Shown here in pieces: positions 60,592 to 64,000 of a DNA stretch of 64,000 nucleotides. Positions within the stretch are counted from its first letter, which is position 1, and every line of letters starts with the position of its first letter. A program made the position numbers and the translations under genes. The notes beneath the pieces are model-generated. The model was not told where the DNA came from, did not search any database, and saw only the letters and a list, made by a program, of their open reading frames with translations. Origin of the DNA: Candidatus Cottocaccamicrobium excrementipullorum (lineage in GTDB: Bacteria; Bacillota; Clostridia; Lachnospirales; Lachnospiraceae); the NCBI GenBank assembly GCA_018713255.1, contig DVFL01000029.1, forward strand, positions 62,001 to 126,000, in the 5' to 3' direction.

Positions 60592-60928
60592 ATCTTTTTT
60601 CCCTTAATGTGAAATCTCCATAATTCGTGATACAATATAGAAATTTTATCATATACCCTCCGCTTTTACAAGAAGCTATGCATTCAGGTTATAGCAGTAT
60701 GCATAATTTCTATTGTACATTTATAGAAGAGAAGGACTATAATAATAATGTAGCAGCAGCGATAAGAGGTGAGTGCTATAAATATGAGGCCAGGTCAGCG
60801 GAGAGAAGATGCCGATGCTGGGATAAGAGACACCGTGAGATCATCCATCACTGCTGCGATGTCACAGCAAGACAGTTAAACAGTGCAAAGATCCATGAGT
60901 AATGGATGAAATACGGAGGTGAACGGGT
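60592..60928 (+). other. Intergenic region upstream of lon with promoter and small open frame
   Basis: TATAAT at 60738-60743 with TTGTAC (60713-60718) at 19 bases is a possible promoter for lon. Downstream, AGAGGTGAG precedes an ATG at 60784 and a 31-codon frame (to TAA 60877-60879) starting MRPGQRREDADAG. A longer frame 60627-60902 runs across the promoter and is Cys/Arg-rich at its end; I do not accept it as a gene. GAGTGCTAT (60771-60779) resembles half of a CIRCE heat-shock operator, but the other half is not seen. Confidence 0.35.
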
Positions 60929-63205
60929 TTGATTTACATACCATATTATCATGCGTTGGCGCTGCCGGATGTTTCCTGCTATTTTCAGGTGGATTACCTA
61001 AACGGCATGTCGGATCAGCCGGTAAGCACCGGAGACAAAGTCTTGTTTTTAATGTTGAAAGAGGATAAAAAAGAAGGAGAAGAGATTTCTGCTGAAGATA
61101 TATTTCCCATTGCAGTTCGCGGCGTTGTGGAAAGCATCGACAATGAATGGGCGTTGGTTCATACCACCAACCGGGTAAATCTGGATTCCATTCAGATTGA
61201 GGGAAAGAACTTCCGCCTGGAAATGCGGATGCGGCCAGATATTGACGATCTGGACCCGGACGAGAGAAAGGAACGGTTCCAGCGGATGCGTTCGGCCATG
61301 CTTCAGACCCTGCAGGGAAGCCAGTGGATGGAAGGCGCCAGAAGCCATATGCTTCGCTGGAAAAATATGAATGAGATTTTATCCTTCACTTCAGCTTTTC
61401 TTCACATCAGCAACGAAGAAAAATTCGCCATTCTGCGGGAAGATTCCGTTGCCAGAAGAACAGAGCTGATGGAGAAGGTTTTTTATGCTTCTCTGGAATT
61501 ATATAAAGTGGAGAATGAAGCGCAGAATGCCCAGCAGCAGTCCAATGAAAAGCTTTACCGGGAGCAGGCCATCCGCAGGCAGATTGATTTTCTGCAGAAG
61601 GAGCTGGATGAGCTTCATCCGGAAAATGTGACGGACATTCAGAAGTTTGAACAGAAAATCCGGGAATCCGGCATGAACGATACGGCCAGGGCTGAAGCGG
61701 AGAAGGTACTGAACCGGATCCGTCAGGAAGGCCAGGACAGCCATGAATACGGCATGCTTTACGATTATCTGGATTTTGTGACAGGACTTTCCTGGAAGAA
61801 GGAAGAAGCCCAGCCCATAGATCTTGCAGAAGCCAGGAGGGTCTTAGATGAAGAGCATTTTGGCCTGAAAAAGACGAAGGAAAGGATTATCCAGCAGATC
61901 GCCGTTATGGCATTAAATCAGAAGCAGTCTGGTTCCATCCTTTTGTTTGTGGGCGCTCCTGGAACGGGGAAAACCAGCATTGGGCAGAGCATTGCCAAGG
62001 CATTAAAACGGAAATATGTGCGGATTAGTCTGGGCGGCGTCCGGGATGAGGCGGAGATCAGAGGTCACCGCCGTACTTATATCGGCGCCATGCCAGGGCG
62101 GATTATGGATGGAATCCGCCGCAGCGGTGTTTCAAATCCGGTAATGGTGCTGGACGAGGTGGACAAGCTGACAGGAGGGTATAACGGGGATCCTTCCAGC
62201 GCGCTGCTGGAGGTTCTTGATCCGGAGCAGAATTCTACATTTACAGACCACTACATGAATGTTCCCTATGACCTGTCAGATGTACTGTTTGTCTGCACGG
62301 CGAACACCACAGACACCATTCCTGAACCTTTATTAAACCGGATGGAAGTGATTTCCTTCCCAGGATATTCTGCTTTGGAAAAATTCCAGATCGCCAGACG
62401 CCACCTTCTTCCCAAGGCGATGGAGAAGGCGGGAATGGGAGAAGAAAGCCTTGAGATCAGTGATGAAGCCTTAAAGGCAGTGATTTCCGATTATACCATG
62501 GAAGCTGGAGTACGTGGGCTGAAAAACCGTCTGGACACCTTATGCCGTGGGGCGGCGGTAAAGATTGTCAGCGGAATCTGCCAGAAGGTGGAGATTGAGG
62601 AGAAGGATCTGCGGGGATATCTTGAAATGGCGCCGATCCGTCATGACCGCATTCTGGAAGCAAAGGCTCCCGGGGTGGTCACCGGCCTTGCCTGGACCCA
62701 GGCGGGAGGAGAGATCCTGTTCATTGAAACCTTGTTGACGGAAGGCAGCGGGAAGGTAGTGATTACTGGCCAGCTGGGAGATGTAATGAAAGAGTCGGTG
62801 CAGATTGCCTTAAGCCTGGTGAAATCCATGTTCCCAGAAAAGGCAGAGCTGTTTGCTCACCATGACCTTCATCTTCATGTTCCGGCGGGAGCAGTGCCAA
62901 AGGATGGCCCCTCAGCAGGGATTACCTTGACTACGGCTTTGGCCTCTCTGGTAACGGGAACCGCCGTAAATCCAGAGTATGCCATGACGGGAGAAGTATC
63001 TTTGCGGGGTGTGATCATGCCTATCGGCGGGCTTCCGGAGAAATTGATGGCTGCTCAGCGGGCTGGGGTGAAACAAGTGTTTATCCCGGAGGAGAATCAG
63101 GATGATCTGGTGGATGTGGCAGAAGAGGTAAAAGCATCCTTAAAGATAGTTCCTGTGCATTATGTAAAAGAAGTACTGGAGCAGACCGGAATTCTTTCTT
63201 CATAA
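60929..63205 (+). CDS. lon: ATP-dependent protease Lon
   Basis: Encodes 758 residues from TTG 60929, preceded by GGAGGTGAAC. Domains: N-terminal substrate-binding LON domain (about 1-190), a helical linker, AAA+ domain with Walker A GAPGTGKTS (Lys348) and Walker B VLDEVDKL, and the protease domain with catalytic Ser662 in PKDGPSAG and Lys705 in GGLPEKL. It degrades damaged and regulatory proteins in the cytosol. Slightly shorter at the N-terminus than the E. coli enzyme. Probably heat- or stress-controlled. Confidence 0.96.
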   Translation: MIYIPYYHALALPDVSCYFQVDYLNGMSDQPVSTGDKVLFLMLKEDKKEGEEISAEDIFPIAVRGVVESIDNEWALVHTTNRVNLDSIQIEGKNFRLEMRMRPDIDDLDPDERKERFQRMRSAMLQTLQGSQWMEGARSHMLRWKNMNEILSFTSAFLHISNEEKFAILREDSVARRTELMEKVFYASLELYKVENEAQNAQQQSNEKLYREQAIRRQIDFLQKELDELHPENVTDIQKFEQKIRESGMNDTARAEAEKVLNRIRQEGQDSHEYGMLYDYLDFVTGLSWKKEEAQPIDLAEARRVLDEEHFGLKKTKERIIQQIAVMALNQKQSGSILLFVGAPGTGKTSIGQSIAKALKRKYVRISLGGVRDEAEIRGHRRTYIGAMPGRIMDGIRRSGVSNPVMVLDEVDKLTGGYNGDPSSALLEVLDPEQNSTFTDHYMNVPYDLSDVLFVCTANTTDTIPEPLLNRMEVISFPGYSALEKFQIARRHLLPKAMEKAGMGEESLEISDEALKAVISDYTMEAGVRGLKNRLDTLCRGAAVKIVSGICQKVEIEEKDLRGYLEMAPIRHDRILEAKAPGVVTGLAWTQAGGEILFIETLLTEGSGKVVITGQLGDVMKESVQIALSLVKSMFPEKAELFAHHDLHLHVPAGAVPKDGPSAGITLTTALASLVTGTAVNPEYAMTGEVSLRGVIMPIGGLPEKLMAAQRAGVKQVFIPEENQDDLVDVAEEVKASLKIVPVHYVKEVLEQTGILSS

Positions 63206-63429
63206 ACCTACCTTCATGCGCCGGCAGCCGACGCTCCAGCCATCCTGCGAAAATCTTGGCGGCGCATTTGGCATCCCTGAATCATGCTGCCTATCCAATG
63301 GCGGACTTCTCCTGGCAACGGCAGGGTCCATCGGCGGGGGCTGGCCGTTTATATGGGCTGCTGCGGTCTGCGGCAGGTGTTCAGCAAAGACTGCGATGAG
63401 GAATCCAGCGGTGAGTATGGTTTAAAATA
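63206..63429 (+). other. Intergenic region after lon with a possible gene tail
   Basis: No complete gene seen. A frame containing ATG 63353 and ending at TAA 63428-63430 reads MGCCGLRQVFSKDCDEES, which looks protein-like, but has no ribosome binding site and no recognised family. It may be a remnant. No clear terminator for lon is visible. Confidence 0.25.
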
Positions 63430-63492
63430 AGGACAAAAAATCGTCCTAATTTGCCCGAAAGTCTTGAAAAGCTCTGAGGGTTCTTGTATAAT
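63430..63492 (+). promoter_or_regulatory. Promoter with upstream inverted repeat
   Basis: TTGAAA (63464-63469), a 17-base spacer and TATAAT (63487-63492) preceded by TG (extended -10). AGGAC (63430-63434) and GTCCT (63443-63447) form an inverted repeat upstream. It drives the coiled-coil gene at 63525. Confidence 0.75.
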
Positions 63493-63524
63493 GGAACAAG
63501 GACATGAGGAGGAGGGGAGACAGG

Positions 63525-64000
63525 ATGGAAGGTCAGATGAACGAAGAAATCCGCAATGAAATTCGGGAGGGATTTTCCCAGGTGCTGGAGCTTATGGCAG
63601 GGATGAATCACCGAATTGGAAATTTGGAGACCCACATGAGTTCCATGGAAGACCATATGAGTTCTATAGAAACACGGATGGACTCCATGGAAACGCGGAT
63701 GAGCTCTATAGAAACACGGATGGATTCCATGGAAACACGGATGAGCTCTATAGAAACACGGATGGATTCTATGGAAACACGGATGAGTTCTATAGAAACA
63801 CGGATGGATTCCATGGAAACACGCATGGACTCTATAGAGAATCAGCTGGGAGAGGTAAGCCAACGTTTAGGAAAAGTGGAAAATGATGTGCGGCAAATTA
63901 AGATTACTCAAGAAACGGAGATCTTACCTAGACTGAATACAATCGAAAGCTGCTACACCGATACTTACAAGCGCTATGCAAAAGGAGCAGACAAAATTGA
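63525..64000 (+). CDS. Heptad-repeat coiled-coil protein (partial, runs off window)
   Basis: The first 158 codons are in the window, with AGGAGGAGGGG before ATG 63525. After a helical N-terminus (NEEIRNEIREGFSQVLELMA) residues 38-107 consist of ten 7-residue units of the pattern M-[DS]-S-[IM]-E-T-R, an ideal coiled coil. The remaining part (VSQRLGKVENDVRQIKITQE) is also helical. No signal peptide or membrane span. Probably a cytosolic trimer or dimer; similar short proteins are found in many clostridia, where the repeat number varies. Function unknown. Confidence 0.85.
   Translation, partial: MEGQMNEEIRNEIREGFSQVLELMAGMNHRIGNLETHMSSMEDHMSSIETRMDSMETRMSSIETRMDSMETRMSSIETRMDSMETRMSSIETRMDSMETRMDSIENQLGEVSQRLGKVENDVRQIKITQETEILPRLNTIESCYTDTYKRYAKGADKI
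63657..63824 (+). repeat. Four tandem 42-bp repeats
   Basis: Four consecutive 42-base units (63657, 63699, 63741, 63783) each encode MSSIETRMDSMETR with few silent changes. A single base pattern recurs within each unit at 21 bases. The identity of the units at DNA level suggests recent expansion and likely variation in copy number. Confidence 0.9.

Noticed and set aside
60771..60779. CIRCE-like half-site GAGTGCTAT before lon
   Set aside because: The matching TTAGCACTC arm is not present at nine bases; kept only as a remark.
60627..60902. 91-codon open frame upstream of lon
   Set aside because: It crosses the probable -10 box, lacks a ribosome binding site and has an unnatural Cys/Arg-rich end; treated as non-coding leader.
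63381..63863. Long minus-strand open frames opposite the coiled-coil repeats, with repeated Tyr/His or Arg/Ser units
   Set aside because: They mirror the 42-bp repeats of the plus-strand gene; no ribosome binding site and no homology.

Overview
The window looks like a chromosomal segment of a Gram-positive gut anaerobe of the Lachnospiraceae/Clostridia type. This is inferred from mid-range GC, strong AGGAGG-type ribosome binding sites, lipoprotein signal peptides, oxygen-sensitive Fe-S enzymes (class I hydro-lyase, enoate reductase, ferredoxin/flavodoxin proteins), phosphoketolase, a LysR-rich accessory region, and small proteins (DUF3737, cyclophilin-like, EFR1-type) common in that family. 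I saw no rRNA, tRNA, CRISPR array, insertion sequence or prophage.

Layout. 1-6.9 kb: tail of the PcrA helicase, a small membrane protein, a 23S rRNA uracil methyltransferase, and a four-gene cluster of a two-component system with two unrecognised membrane proteins. 6.9-14.1 kb: phosphoketolase, an overlapping AraC-LysR regulator pair facing a GH4 glycosidase, and a ferredoxin-type aldo-keto reductase. 14.4-24.5 kb: an accessory catabolic locus with a fumarase/tartrate-dehydratase pair, a LysR regulator, a UxaA/SuyAB-type two-subunit hydro-lyase, an SLC13-type anion carrier, a tandem alpha/beta-hydrolase esterase, an enoate reductase and a decayed IlvD/Edd dehydratase. A nearly identical 26-bp element lies in front of both hydro-lyase operons. 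24.6-30.8 kb: a redox cluster (SDR, Fe-alcohol dehydrogenase, flavodoxin, EFR1 ferredoxin, two LysR genes) with two tail fragments of cyclophilin-like genes. 30.9-35.8 kb: a DeoR-controlled operon of MFS transporter, TIM-barrel isomerase and alanine symporter. 35.8-44.7 kb, minus strand: solute-binding protein, two permeases, YesM/YesN-type two-component system and a cytosolic heparinase-II/III-like lyase, apparently a uronate-oligosaccharide uptake operon.

45-49.3 kb: a small protein, DUF3737 protein and cyclophilin-like lipoprotein operon, then an amidohydrolase, a DUF1275 membrane protein and a LysR gene. 50.2-52.8 kb: an AlgI/AlgJ-like surface-polymer O-acyltransferase pair. 53-59.6 kb: a second OmpR/histidine-kinase pair followed by an ABC system whose permease is fused to an M1-type zinc peptidase, ending at a 5'-truncated cytidylate-kinase-like gene. 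59.7-64 kb: LysR, Lon protease, and a coiled-coil protein built on 42-bp tandem repeats that runs off the window.

The most interesting unit is the 14.4-24.5 kb locus. Its parts fit together as a pathway that imports an acidic ester, hydrolyses it inside the cell, dehydrates the hydroxy-acid part and may reduce an enoate part; a hydroxycinnamoyl-tartrate-like compound would fit. This is inference from gene content and a shared promoter element, not a proven function.
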